Source: DASUPK01 sp963795665 (GTDB lineage Bacteria; Actinomycetota; Thermoleophilia; Solirubrobacterales; 70-9). From it: 64,000 nt of DNA. Below the pieces are notes generated by a model. It worked only from the letters and a program-made list of their open reading frames with translations, was not told the origin of the DNA and ran no database searches. Below are positions 55,522 to 63,874 of the stretch, piece by piece; position 1 is the first letter of the stretch; the number at the start of each line of letters is the position of its first letter. The stretch lies in assembly GCA_963795665.1 (NCBI GenBank), contig CAWCIP010000005.1, forward strand, positions 186,001 to 250,000, written 5' to 3'. The position numbers and the translations under genes are program-made.

Positions 55522-55538
55522 TTCATCCCGCGTTCATC
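55522..55538 (+). promoter_or_regulatory. Direct repeat TTCATC-N5-TTCATC upstream of the response regulator
   Basis: TTCATC at 55522-55527 and again at 55533-55538 gives an 11-base period, the spacing preferred by OmpR-type dimers. It lies 28 bases before the response-regulator ATG. Autoregulation is an inference. Confidence 0.45.
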
Positions 55539-55565
55539 TTCGCGGGACAATCTCGGTGAGCCCAG

Positions 55566-56246
55566 ATGCGCGTGCTGATCGTCGAGGACGAGTCCAAGAT
55601 GGCCGGCCTGATCCGCAGGGGACTGCGTCAGGAGGGGATAGCGGCCGATCTGGCCGGCAAGGGAGAGGACGCGCTCTGGATGGCGGGGTCCACCGAGTAC
55701 GACGCGATCGTCCTCGACCTGATGCTGCCCGGCATCGACGGCCTCGAGGTCTGCCGCCGGCTGCGAGACGACGGGGTGATCTCCCCGATCCTGATGCTCA
55801 CCGCGCGCGACGGAGTGCCCGACCGCGTGGCGGGGCTCGACGCCGGCGCCGACGACTACCTGGTGAAGCCCTTCTCCTACGCAGAGCTGCTGGCGCGTCT
55901 GAGAGCCCTCGCCCGGCGGGGCAACGGGCAGCGCTCGCCGGAGCTGCGTGTGGGCGACCTCCGACTCGACCCGGCCAGTCGCCAGGTCTGGCGGGGGGAT
56001 GAGGAGATCGAGCTTTCGGCCAAGGAGTTCGCCGTGCTCGAGGTCTTCATGCGGCGCCCGGGCGAGGTTCTCTCCCGCTTCCAGCTGCTCGAGCACGCCT
56101 GGGACTACGAGTACGAGAACCGCTCGAACATCGTCGACTCCTATGTCCGGCTGCTGCGACGGAAGATCGACAAGCCCTTCGGGGTCGAGTCGATTCAGAC
56201 CGTGCGCGGCGCGGGCTACCGGCTGCGGGAGAACGGTGGCGCATGA
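55566..56246 (+). CDS. OmpR-family response regulator
   Basis: This 226-residue protein has a receiver domain (VLIVEDESKMAGLIRRGL; phospho-acceptor Asp in AIVLDLMLPGIDGLEVCR; LMLTARD; DYLVKPFSYAELLARLRAL). A winged-helix effector domain follows (LSAKEFAVLEVFMRRPGEVLSRFQLLEHAWDYEYENRSNIVDSYVRLLRRKID, then IQTVRGAGYRL). The layout matches MprA/TcrA-like regulators. Its stop overlaps the kinase ATG (ATGA). Target genes are unknown; a direct repeat upstream may be its own site. Confidence 0.93.
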   Translation: MRVLIVEDESKMAGLIRRGLRQEGIAADLAGKGEDALWMAGSTEYDAIVLDLMLPGIDGLEVCRRLRDDGVISPILMLTARDGVPDRVAGLDAGADDYLVKPFSYAELLARLRALARRGNGQRSPELRVGDLRLDPASRQVWRGDEEIELSAKEFAVLEVFMRRPGEVLSRFQLLEHAWDYEYENRSNIVDSYVRLLRRKIDKPFGVESIQTVRGAGYRLRENGGA

Positions 56247-57598
56247 CGCGGATTCCGATCCGGCTTCGGGTGACGCTCGCGTTCACGATCGTGATGGCGG
56301 TTCTGCTCACGGCGCTCGGGTTCTACGTCTACTCCCGCTTTGACACGGAGCTGAGCGAGCAGATCGATCAGAGCCTGCGCTCGCACGGGGATGACATCGC
56401 ATCGCTCGTTGCGCGAAAGGACCTCAGCAAGTCCACGAGCCTGCTCGGCCGGGAGGAGAGCTTCGCCCAGGTGCTGACCTCCGGCGGTGGCATATACGCG
56501 ACCACCGACCAGCTGGCGAATCACCCGCAGCTGTCACCCGCCGAGGCGGCGCGCGCCGCCCAGGAGTCCTTCGTCATCACCCGCCCTCACGTCCGCAGCA
56601 TCACGGGCCAGGCGAGGCTGCTGGCGAGGCCCGCCCAGGCGCGTGGCAGGACCTTCGTCGTCGTGGTCGCGGCTTCGCTTGACGACCGGAACGAGTCGCT
56701 CCGGAACCTGAGGACGATCCTCCTGATCGGAGGGCCCGTTGCCCTTCTGCTCGCTTCCCTTGCCGGCTACGCGGTCTCGGGCACGGCGCTGCGACCGGTC
56801 GAGGCGATGCGCCGGCGCGCCGCGGAGATCTCGGCGGCCGAGCCCGACCAGCGACTGCCGCTGCCTGAGGCAAACGACGAGCTTCGCCGTCTCGGCGAGA
56901 CCCTCAACGGGATGCTCGGCCGGCTCGAGGCCGCCCTCGAGCGGGAGCGCACCTTCGTCGACGACGCGAGCCACGAGCTGCGCACGCCGCTCGCGCTCCA
57001 CAAGACCGAGCTCGAGCTTGCCCTTCGCTACGCGAAGACCCCCGAGGAGATGCGCGCCGCGATCACCTCGGCGATCGTCGAGGTGGACCGCCTCAGTGCG
57101 CTGGCCGAGGACCTGCTCGTCCTGGCCCGCTCGCAGCAGGGCAAGCTGGCGCTCCACCTGCGCCGGGTACGCGTCGCCGACCTGCTCAGCGATGTGCGGG
57201 AGCGGTTCGCGGCGCGCCTGGGCGAGTCGGGCCGCTCGCTCACGGTGGAGCCGGCCGACGGCCTGGTCGTCGACGCCGATCCGGTCCGGCTGGAGCAGGC
57301 GCTGACCAACCTGATCGAGAACGCGATCGAGCACGGGGCGGGGGAGATCACGCTGAGCACCGCCGTCGACGGCGACGACCTCGAGATCCACGTCTCCGAT
57401 CACGGCCCCGGGTTCCCACCCGAGTTCCTCGACCGCGCCTTCGAGCGCTTCAGCCGCGCCGACCCCGCCCGCGGCGGCGACGGCACGGGGCTTGGCCTCG
57501 CGATCGTCGAGGCGATCGCACGCGCCCACCGAGGCAGCGCTCACGCGGCGAACCGCAACGACAGCGGCGCCGATGTCTGGATCAACCTCCCCCACTGA
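56243..57598 (+). CDS. Two-component sensor histidine kinase
   Basis: This 451-residue protein has two helices (residues about 10-30 and 155-178) around an extracellular domain of about 125 residues. HAMP (GTALRPVEAMRRRAAEISAAEPDQRLPLP) is followed by HisKA with the phospho-His in ERTFVDDASHELRTPLALHKTELELAL, then HATPase (NLIENAIEHGAG, VSDHGPGFP, GTGLGLAIVEAIARAHRGS). It signals to the upstream regulator, with which it is co-translated. Its final 17 bases overlap the convergent GNAT gene. Confidence 0.93.
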   Translation: MTRIPIRLRVTLAFTIVMAVLLTALGFYVYSRFDTELSEQIDQSLRSHGDDIASLVARKDLSKSTSLLGREESFAQVLTSGGGIYATTDQLANHPQLSPAEAARAAQESFVITRPHVRSITGQARLLARPAQARGRTFVVVVAASLDDRNESLRNLRTILLIGGPVALLLASLAGYAVSGTALRPVEAMRRRAAEISAAEPDQRLPLPEANDELRRLGETLNGMLGRLEAALERERTFVDDASHELRTPLALHKTELELALRYAKTPEEMRAAITSAIVEVDRLSALAEDLLVLARSQQGKLALHLRRVRVADLLSDVRERFAARLGESGRSLTVEPADGLVVDADPVRLEQALTNLIENAIEHGAGEITLSTAVDGDDLEIHVSDHGPGFPPEFLDRAFERFSRADPARGGDGTGLGLAIVEAIARAHRGSAHAANRNDSGADVWINLPH

Positions 57599-58208
57599 CC
57601 CCGCGCGGATCCCGCCACATCGGCCAGAGGCGGGGGCCGCGCGGCAGTCGTTTCTCGGCCGTGACGCGGAAGCCGTGACGCGCGTAGAAGTCCAGGTTCT
57701 GCTCCTTCGATGACTCCAGGTAGGCGCCGACGCCGTCCCGGTCGCACTCCTCCAGCACCGGCTGCATCATCGTCGAGCCGAGGCCGCGTCCCTGGGCCGC
57801 CGGGTCGGTGCCGAGGATCGCCAGGTACCAGTGGGACGGCTCCGCCGGGTGAAGTCCCTGAATCCCGAGCAGCCCCCGGACCACCATCGGCATGCGAAGG
57901 AGGAGCCGCGGGTGGAGGAGAGTGGAGGCGTAGGCCAGGTCCTGTCGCGGCGTCGTGTGCCACCGATCGGGCGGGGACCAGACGGCGACGCTCTGTAGAT
58001 CGTCGGTGGTCCAGGTCTCCCCGTGGACGTGCAGGTCCCGCAGTCGCATCGCGAACACGCGCTCCAGCACCCGGGGCCGCAGGCGATCCGGCCGGCACGA
58101 CCAGATGGCGACCGGGTCTTCGAGGAATGCCCGCGCCAGCATCCTGGCGAGCTCCGGCAGCTCGGCCTCCTGAGCTCGCCGCGGAGCAATGGCGACGCGC
58201 TCAGCCAT
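57582..58208 (-). CDS. GNAT-family N-acetyltransferase
   Basis: This 208-residue protein has the acetyl-CoA loop LAILGTDPAAQGRGLGSTMM (motif A) and the C-terminal YLESSKEQNLDFYARHGFRV (motif B). The earlier part (LARMLARAFLEDPVAIW) is the usual alpha-1/2 region. The layout fits small-molecule or protein N-acetyltransferases of the Eis/puromycin acetyltransferase style. The ATG overlaps the upstream membrane-protein stop by eight bases, so the two are co-translated. Substrate unknown. Confidence 0.85.
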   Translation of the reverse strand: MAERVAIAPRRAQEAELPELARMLARAFLEDPVAIWSCRPDRLRPRVLERVFAMRLRDLHVHGETWTTDDLQSVAVWSPPDRWHTTPRQDLAYASTLLHPRLLLRMPMVVRGLLGIQGLHPAEPSHWYLAILGTDPAAQGRGLGSTMMQPVLEECDRDGVGAYLESSKEQNLDFYARHGFRVTAEKRLPRGPRLWPMWRDPRGVSGGG

Positions 58209-58617
58209 TGGGGAGGGAGGAGCCGGCGAAGAAGAAGAACCAGAGCTCGAACGCGAGCACGCCGGCGACCGCGCAGGTCACCACCATGCGCTCGACGGGG
58301 CTGATCCCGTACTTCTCGCGAACGTCATGCTCGCGCTCGTCGCGCATGCTGCGCAGCCAAGGGGAGGTATGGCGAGCCTCCGGATGCCGCCCCGTGAGGT
58401 CGTCGTACTTGGCGTTCAGCCAGGTCAGCGCCCAGGCGAGCAGGAAGACCATCGCAGCGAGGACCACGATTACCGAGAAGACGGCGGTCATGCTCAGGTT
58501 GTTCAGGTTGCCCTGGACCTTGGAGCCCACCCAGACCGCGAACAGCGGCGCACCCGTCCACAGGTTGATGGAGCAGAGCGCCGATGCGGTGACGAGACCG
58601 ATCTTCTTCAGCGCCAT
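58201..58617 (-). CDS. Small membrane protein, three helices
   Basis: This 138-residue protein has three helices (about residues 8-30, 42-67 and 112-132). A charged loop between the second and third (LNAKYDDLTGRHPEARHTSPWLRSMRDEREHDVREKYG) should lie inside. No known family is recognised. The ATG at 58617 is used because the frame further upstream belongs to the previous gene's antisense. It overlaps the GNAT gene and starts 11 bases after the zinc-ribbon gene, so it belongs to a three-gene operon. Confidence 0.65.
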   Translation of the reverse strand: MALKKIGLVTASALCSINLWTGAPLFAVWVGSKVQGNLNNLSMTAVFSVIVVLAAMVFLLAWALTWLNAKYDDLTGRHPEARHTSPWLRSMRDEREHDVREKYGISPVERMVVTCAVAGVLAFELWFFFFAGSSLPNG

Positions 58618-58628
58618 CTGCCCTGAGC

Positions 58629-58901
58629 CTACCCGCGCCCGAAGAGCCGAGACAACAGGCCGGGAGCGGCCGGCTCGACGTCCTCGCGCAGCGGCAGCCG
58701 CCCCTGCTTCCGGGCCGCCATCACGCAGGCCGAGTGCGCATGGCGGCGGCGGGAGGCGTCGCCCTCGGGCGTGACCAGCATGTGCTCGCTGAGGGCGGGG
58801 AGCATCCCCCCGCAGAGCGGGCAACGGTAGGTGGCCGGCTTGCGGTTCGCCGCGGGCCGCACCGCGTACCAGCGCGCCTTGCGGAAGTGGTCTCGGCTCA
58901 T
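58629..58901 (-). CDS. Small zinc-ribbon-like protein
   Basis: This 90-residue basic protein has CPLCGG (Cys pair) and downstream HAHSACVMAARK, giving a possible Cys2-His-Cys zinc site (residues about 27-30 and 53-59). The N-terminus SRDHFRKARWYAVRP is basic. Possibly nucleic-acid binding. It is the first gene of a co-directional set with the membrane protein and GNAT acetyltransferase. Function unknown; the ATG is the last before the family-like part. Confidence 0.6.
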   Translation of the reverse strand: MSRDHFRKARWYAVRPAANRKPATYRCPLCGGMLPALSEHMLVTPEGDASRRRHAHSACVMAARKQGRLPLREDVEPAAPGLLSRLFGRG

Positions 58902-59035
58902 TGCCCGAGGGACGCTAGGCGATGGCGGCCGCCAGCCCCGCCAGGGTGAGGGATCGGAGGGCAGGGCTGGCAGCCACACCTCGGTTACGGCCCGGCGCGC
59001 CGGGGAGATTGGACCCGATTGAGCTGCGGTAGCCC

Positions 59036-59908
59036 TTACGGGCAGCGGATGAGCGTGTCGCGGCCTGGGCCGCCCTTGCACTTGTCGCGCTTCTTGCCGC
59101 CGTTGAGCAGGTCGTCGCCCTTGCCGCCGAGCAGCTTGTCGCGACCCTTCTTGCCCTTCAGGGTGTCTCCGCCGTCGCGGCCGATCAGCTTGTCCGGCCC
59201 GCTGCCCCCGATGACGAAGTCCCTGCCCGGCCCTGCATTGACGCGGTCGGCGCCGCCGCCCGCGCAGATCAAGTCGTTGCCGCCGCCCGCAAAGACCTGG
59301 TCGCTCCCGGTGAGGGCGACGATCACGTCTGCGCGGTTGGTGCCCGTCAGCACGTCGTTGCCCGCGGTTCCCACGATCGTCGGCGCGGCGCAGCTCGGCC
59401 GGCCCTTCGGCTTCTTGGGATTGGGCGGCTTCTTGTTGATCACCGTCGTCTCGGTGTCCAGGTTGTTGGCTGCGTTCGTGTCGTCGGCGCTGGTCAGCGA
59501 GGCCGTATTCGACGCGGTTCCGCTCTTCGAGGCCTTGACCATGATCGTCACGCTCGCCGAGGCCCCGGCATTGACCCTGCCGAGGTTGCAGGTCACCTTG
59601 CTGCCCGACTTCTGGCAGGTGCCGCTCGAGGGAGTGGCCGAGACGTAGGACACCTGCGACGGGAGGGGGTCGGTCGTGACCACGTCGCCCGCATCGTCCA
59701 CGAAGCCCGTGTTCTTGACCGTGAGCACATAGCCGAACGTGTCGCCCACCGTGACCGGGTCGGCTGTGTCGGCCTTGGTCATCGAAAGATCAGTGTCACC
59801 GACCGCTGCCCTGGCGCCGCCAGTGCTTGCGATCAGTCCTACCACGAGCGCCATCAGGGCTCCCGCGAATGCGATTCCGGCCTTGCTACGCGCCGATCCT
59901 CCCTGCAT
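59036..59908 (-). CDS. Secreted protein with DUF11/CARDB-type domain and RTX-like calcium-binding repeats
   Basis: This 290-residue protein has a signal peptide (AGIAFAGALMALVVGLIASTGGARA) and a DUF11-like Ig-fold domain (DLSMTKADTADPVTVGDTFGYVLTVKNTG, VTIMVKA, TSADDTNAANN). From about residue 175 it has seven or more RTX nonapeptide blocks (GTAGNDVLTG, GGGNDLICAGGGADRV, GGSGPDKLIGRDGGDTLKG, GGKGDDLLNGG). RTX repeats bind Ca2+ and fold outside the cell. The C-terminal repeats carry many Lys (KGKKGRDK, GGKKRDKCKGGPG), in line with the basic tails of other secreted proteins here. No type I secretion genes are nearby, so Sec export is likely. Confidence 0.82.
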   Translation of the reverse strand: MQGGSARSKAGIAFAGALMALVVGLIASTGGARAAVGDTDLSMTKADTADPVTVGDTFGYVLTVKNTGFVDDAGDVVTTDPLPSQVSYVSATPSSGTCQKSGSKVTCNLGRVNAGASASVTIMVKASKSGTASNTASLTSADDTNAANNLDTETTVINKKPPNPKKPKGRPSCAAPTIVGTAGNDVLTGTNRADVIVALTGSDQVFAGGGNDLICAGGGADRVNAGPGRDFVIGGSGPDKLIGRDGGDTLKGKKGRDKLLGGKGDDLLNGGKKRDKCKGGPGRDTLIRCP

Positions 59909-59969
59909 AAGAGCTCCTTTCCCTGACTCTGGCCTTCTCTAACGCCAGCGTCGAGGGAGCTATGCAGGG

Positions 59970-60830
59970 TTACGGGGCCTCGGCCGGATCGACGAATACG
60001 TCCATCGTCGTGATCTTGCCGTTCGTGATGGTCATGGCGTTCACCGCACGCCGCCTGCCGTCGATCACGACCACGGCGCCCATGTTGCCGTTGATGATCG
60101 CGGGGCGCCCGTAGGGGGCGAACCGGCCGCCGGCGGACATGGCACGCTTGGCCACGTTCTCGGCCCCGACCGCGGTGGGCGCCCACTGCCGGTCGCCAGA
60201 GGCCGTGTGGATCCGCTGCACGACGTTGGGGTCGAGCAGCTCGAGCAGGGCCTCGAAGTCTCCGGACCGTGCGGCTGCCAGGAAGGCTTCGACGACCTTG
60301 CGCTGCTCCTCCAGGTCGGGATCGGGTGGAGGCACCGACCCGCGAACCTGTCGCCGGGCGCGGCTTGCGAGCTGCCGCGCGGCGTCTGCACTACGGCCCG
60401 TGATCTCGGCGATCTCGCTGAAGGGGACGCTGAACATGTCGTGCAGGACGAAGGCGATTCGCTCAGCCGGCGAGAGAGTCTCCAGCACGACCATCATCGC
60501 GAGACCGACCGAGTCCGCCAGTTCCACCTCCTCGGCGGGGTTGTCCTCGGTGAGCTCGGTCACGATCGGTTCGATGTGCTCCTCGCCGCCCGGCGCTTCG
60601 CGCCGCGCCTTGCGCGAGCGCAGCATGTCGAGGCTGACCCGGCCGACGACGGTCGTGAGCCAGGCGCGCAGGTTCTCGACCTGATCGGAATCGGTTCGGC
60701 TGAGGCGAAGCCACGCCTCCTGGACCGCGTCATCTGCCTCGCCCGTCGAGCCAAGCATCCGGTAGGCGACCGCTTGCAGGTGGGGCCGGTGCTCTTCGAA
60801 CTCCTGGGCCAGAAGTGTGTCGTTGCTCAC
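59970..60830 (-). CDS. SigJ/ECF41-like sigma factor with SnoaL-type C-terminal domain
   Basis: This 286-residue protein has sigma region 2 (HLQAVAYRMLGSTGEADDAVQEAWLRLSR, NLRAWLTTVVGRVSLDMLRSR) and region 4 (LSPAERIAFVLHDMFSVPFSEIAEITGRSADAARQLASRARRQV). A SnoaL/NTF2-like domain of about 110 residues then starts at EEQRKVVEAFLAAARSGDFEALLELLDP. Such factors are controlled by the fused domain instead of an anti-sigma. The ECF41 hallmark linker WLPEP and the DGGGK loop are not seen, so it may be another SnoaL-tailed group. GTG start. It is divergent from the MFS exporter over an 82-base gap. Confidence 0.88.
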   Translation of the reverse strand: MSNDTLLAQEFEEHRPHLQAVAYRMLGSTGEADDAVQEAWLRLSRTDSDQVENLRAWLTTVVGRVSLDMLRSRKARREAPGGEEHIEPIVTELTEDNPAEEVELADSVGLAMMVVLETLSPAERIAFVLHDMFSVPFSEIAEITGRSADAARQLASRARRQVRGSVPPPDPDLEEQRKVVEAFLAAARSGDFEALLELLDPNVVQRIHTASGDRQWAPTAVGAENVAKRAMSAGGRFAPYGRPAIINGNMGAVVVIDGRRRAVNAMTITNGKITTMDVFVDPAEAP

Positions 60831-60834
60831 TTTT

Positions 60835-60861
60835 CGTCACGTCCTCTCAGTCGGGTCCGTC
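60835..60861 (+). promoter_or_regulatory. Possible ECF41-type promoter upstream of the MFS gene
   Basis: CGTCACG (60835-60841), 16 bases, then CGTC (60858-60861). The ECF41 consensus, as I recall it, is TGTCACA-N16-CGTC; the GTCAC core, spacing and -10 match. It would start transcription near 60868, about 45 bases before the MFS ATG. The sigma factor gene is divergent. No test possible here. Confidence 0.45.
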
Positions 60862-60912
60862 ATATCACTGACGAACGCAACGCGGCCGGTGTGACGGTCG
60901 CAGGAGGCTGAC

Positions 60913-62469
60913 ATGGCTCGTAAATGGTGGACCCTGATGACCGTCTCGGTGGCGACCTTCATGTTGCTGCTGGACATCACCGTGGTCAACGTGGCGCTGC
61001 CGTCCATCCGGGACGACCTGGGCGCCAGCTTCACCGATCTGCAGTGGGTGGTCGACGCCTACGCACTCACGCTGGCCGCGCTGGTCCTGACGGCCGGATC
61101 GCTTGCCGACAGGCTCGGCAGGCGGCGAATCTTCGCGATAGGGCTCGGGATCTTCTCGCTGGCCTCGTTGCTCTGCGGGTTCTCGCCCGATCCGACCTTC
61201 CTCAACCTCTCCCGCGCGCTCCAGGGTGTCGGCGGGGCGATCATGTTCGCGGTCTCGCTCGCGCTGGTCGCCCAGGAGTTCCCGGCCGGACGTGAGCGTG
61301 GCACGGCAATGGGGATCTACGGCGCCTCGATCGGCGTGGCCGTCGCGGTCGGGCCGCTGATCGGTGGAGCGCTCACCGACGGGCTCGGCTGGCAGTCGAT
61401 CTTCTTCCTGAACGTTCCCATCGGGCTGGCGGCGATCGTGATCACCTATCTGAAGCTGCGGGAGAGCCGGGACCCGAACGCGACCCGGATCGATTGGCCC
61501 GGCGTCGCAACCTTCAGCGCCTCCCTCTTCATGCTGGTGCTCGCGCTGGTCCGGGGCAACGACGAGGGCTGGGGCAGCACGATGATCGTCTCGCTGTTCG
61601 CGGGGTCAGCGTTCCTGATGGGTGCCTTCGCAGCGATCGAGAGCCGCGTGAGCGAGCCGATGCTCCCGCTGGGGCTGTTCAAGCGGCCCTCGTTCACCGG
61701 CGTGCAGCTGGGGGCCTTCGCGGTCTCGGCCTCGGCCTTCGCGCTCTTCCTCTACCTGACGCTGTACCTGCAGAACTACCTGGGCTACTCGCCCCTCCAG
61801 GCCGGGCTGCGCTACCTGCCGGTCACCGTGGTGAGCTTCTTCGCCGCACCGATCTCTGGAGCGCTGCTGTCCCGTGTTCCCGCGCGTCTGTTGATGAGCG
61901 CGAGCCTCGCGGTGGCGGGAACGGGGCTGCTGCTGATGTCGGGGGTCGACGCCGGGTCGGAGTGGACGACCCTGCTGGGCGGGTTCCTCGTCCTCGGCGC
62001 GGGCGTCGGCTTCCTCAACCCCGTGATCGCCGATGTGGCGCTCAGCGTGGTGCCGAAGGAGCGCAGCGGGATGGCGGCCGGCATCAACGACACGTTCCGC
62101 CAGGTCGGCGTCGCGGTGGGCGTCGCCGTCTGGGGAGCGATCTTCATCGGACGCGGGGCCGACAAGTTCCGCGAGCTGACGGACGGCACACCTCTCGCCT
62201 CGGGAAACCACCCACGCCAGCTCGTCGAGGCGGCGTCGTCGGGGAGCCTGCACCAGGCGGTGGCGTCGGTCCCGCCCGGGAGCCGCCAGGCGGCAACCAA
62301 TGCCGCCCGGGAAGGCTTCCTCGCGGGCTTCAACGACGTGCTCACGCTCGGCGGCCTGCTGTGCATCGCGGGTGCGGTGCTGGCCCTCTGGCTGGTCCGC
62401 GAGCGCGAGATCGAGCGCGAGCCGATGGAGGCGCCCGTCCCGGTGGCGGCGATCGGCGCAACGGACTAG
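60913..62469 (+). CDS. MFS drug exporter of the DHA2 (EmrB/QacA) type
   Basis: This 518-residue protein has 14 helices. DHA2 signatures are LDITVVNVALPSIRDDLGASFTDLQWVVDAYALTLAALVLTAGSLADRLGRRRIFAIG (motif D1 and motif A) and GIYGASIGVAVAVGPLIGGALTDGLGWQSIFFLNVPIGL (motif C). It exports amphipathic drugs or metabolites with protons. The divergent sigma gene and the promoter-like sequence upstream suggest control by that factor. The C-terminus faces the cytoplasm (REREIEREPMEAP). A hairpin terminator follows. Confidence 0.92.
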   Translation: MARKWWTLMTVSVATFMLLLDITVVNVALPSIRDDLGASFTDLQWVVDAYALTLAALVLTAGSLADRLGRRRIFAIGLGIFSLASLLCGFSPDPTFLNLSRALQGVGGAIMFAVSLALVAQEFPAGRERGTAMGIYGASIGVAVAVGPLIGGALTDGLGWQSIFFLNVPIGLAAIVITYLKLRESRDPNATRIDWPGVATFSASLFMLVLALVRGNDEGWGSTMIVSLFAGSAFLMGAFAAIESRVSEPMLPLGLFKRPSFTGVQLGAFAVSASAFALFLYLTLYLQNYLGYSPLQAGLRYLPVTVVSFFAAPISGALLSRVPARLLMSASLAVAGTGLLLMSGVDAGSEWTTLLGGFLVLGAGVGFLNPVIADVALSVVPKERSGMAAGINDTFRQVGVAVGVAVWGAIFIGRGADKFRELTDGTPLASGNHPRQLVEAASSGSLHQAVASVPPGSRQAATNAAREGFLAGFNDVLTLGGLLCIAGAVLALWLVREREIEREPMEAPVPVAAIGATD

Positions 62470-62475
62470 GAAGAC

Positions 62476-62503
62476 GAGGCGGGCCCCCGAGGGGGCCCGC
62501 CTC
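62476..62503 (+). terminator. 13-bp hairpin between convergent MFS and sedolisin genes
   Basis: GAGGCGGGCCCCC (62476-62488) pairs perfectly with GGGGGCCCGCCTC (62491-62503), with a minimal loop. It lies between the stops of the two genes (62469 and 62536), so it could serve both strands. The GC content is very high and no T-run follows. Confidence 0.75.
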
Positions 62504-62535
62504 TCACGTCGGATCTGTGACCGGGGGCGCGCCGT

Positions 62536-63747
62536 CTAGAAGGCGGCGGTCCCGTTCGGGGTCCCGAGGCCCGTCGGCCCGTCGTAGCCCGCACCGGAGG
62601 TGCAGAGATACGCCGGGCTGCAGCTGCCGTTGTTCCCCGACGTCACGTCGAACAGCGACGCGGTGTGGCTGTAGGGGAACGAGCCGTAGTTCACGCTCGA
62701 GCCGTTGCCGGCCAGGCCGTAGACGCCGGCGACGATCGGCGCCGAGGCGCTCGTCCCGCCGACCACGCCCCAGCCCTTGAAGCACTGGCCGAGGATCTGG
62801 CCCACGATGTTGCAGTTGCTGTCGTAGACGGCGACGCCGGTGTTCGGGTCGGCGACCGCGGAGACGTCCGCGACCGTGCGCCTGGCGCAGCCGGAGTCGG
62901 TCTGCCAGGCGGGCTTCGGCTCATATGCCGAGCAGCCGCTGCCCGAGCCGTTCCAGGCGGTCTCGGTCCAGCCGCGCGCATTCGATGCGTGGCTGAGCGA
63001 GGTGCCGCCGACCGAGGTCACGTACCGCGAGGCCGCCGGGTACTCGACGCCGAACCCGCTGTCGCCGGAGGAGACGGTGATCGCCGCCCCCGGGTGGTTG
63101 AAGTGGGCGTCGTCCGTCGTCTCGGAGCTCGCCTCTCCGCCGCCGTAGCTGTTGGAGATCTCGGTGGCGCCCAGCCTGGCCGCGGTGTCCTCCGCCGCGT
63201 ACAGGTTGGCATTGACGTTGGAGGTCGCCTCGACCAGCAGGATCTTGCAGCCGGGGCAGGTGGCCGAGACCATCTCGAGGTCGAGCTGCGTCTCGAGCGC
63301 CCAGCCCTGGTCGTTGGTCGGGTAGCTGCCCTGGACCCCGTTCTGGTTGACCTTCTTGAAGCAGCCGTTGGCGGTGGTGCACGCCGGCAGGCCGTAGTTG
63401 GAGCGGTAGGCGTTCATGTCGGCCTCCGCGGTGTTGTCGCCGAAGGCGTCGACGATCGCGACGGTCTGGCCCGCCCCGCCGCTCGACGGCAGCGCGTAGG
63501 CGCTCTTCAGGTCGGCCGGGCCGTAGCCGGCGGTCGGAGCCGCGGCGGCCTTGGCCTCGCCCTTGAGCGTCGCGATCAGGTTGAGGTCGCAGTGCGAGTG
63601 GTTGGCGCGCAGATCGAGCGCGCACGCGCCCGGAATCACCTTCGTGTTCGGCAGCGAGGCGCCCGAGGCGCCGCCCGTGGCGACTAGCGTCAGAGCGAGC
63701 GACGAGGCGACGACCGCCCCGGCGATGGTCAGGTGGCGAAGACGCAT
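62536..63747 (-). CDS. Secreted sedolisin-like serine-carboxyl peptidase (S53)
   Basis: This 403-residue protein has a signal peptide (LTIAGAVVASSLALTLVATGGASGA). Sedolisin parts are YGPADLKSAYALPSSGGAGQTVAIVDAFGDNTAEADMNAYRSNYGLP, the Glu/Asp pair in WALETQLDLEMVSATCPGCKI, the oxyanion-hole Asp in VSSGDSGFGVEYPA and the Ser in VGGTSASAPIVAGVYGL. These fit S53, active at acid pH, except that the family's long prodomain is missing or very short: only about 60 residues precede the catalytic part. Two Cys pairs may form disulfides. Alternatively an inactive or prodomain-less relative. Confidence 0.85.
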   Translation of the reverse strand: MRLRHLTIAGAVVASSLALTLVATGGASGASLPNTKVIPGACALDLRANHSHCDLNLIATLKGEAKAAAAPTAGYGPADLKSAYALPSSGGAGQTVAIVDAFGDNTAEADMNAYRSNYGLPACTTANGCFKKVNQNGVQGSYPTNDQGWALETQLDLEMVSATCPGCKILLVEATSNVNANLYAAEDTAARLGATEISNSYGGGEASSETTDDAHFNHPGAAITVSSGDSGFGVEYPAASRYVTSVGGTSLSHASNARGWTETAWNGSGSGCSAYEPKPAWQTDSGCARRTVADVSAVADPNTGVAVYDSNCNIVGQILGQCFKGWGVVGGTSASAPIVAGVYGLAGNGSSVNYGSFPYSHTASLFDVTSGNNGSCSPAYLCTSGAGYDGPTGLGTPNGTAAF

Positions 63748-63874
63748 GTGTGAGTACCTCTTTCTCTCCCCGGCGGCTGCTCGCCGCCGATCGCAGTTCC
63801 CGTTACCGCGATCCGCACTCCCCGGGCGTCTCGCGCCGCGAAAATTTAGTACATGCGCTTCGTCTCTGCGCTGG

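Noticed and set aside
55364..56002. 212-codon + strand frame across the response-regulator gene
   Set aside because: It is out of frame with the clear receiver domain and has no family resemblance.
59036..59908. Type I secretion substrate because of RTX repeats
   Set aside because: The protein has a clear Sec signal peptide and no ABC/HlyD genes nearby.
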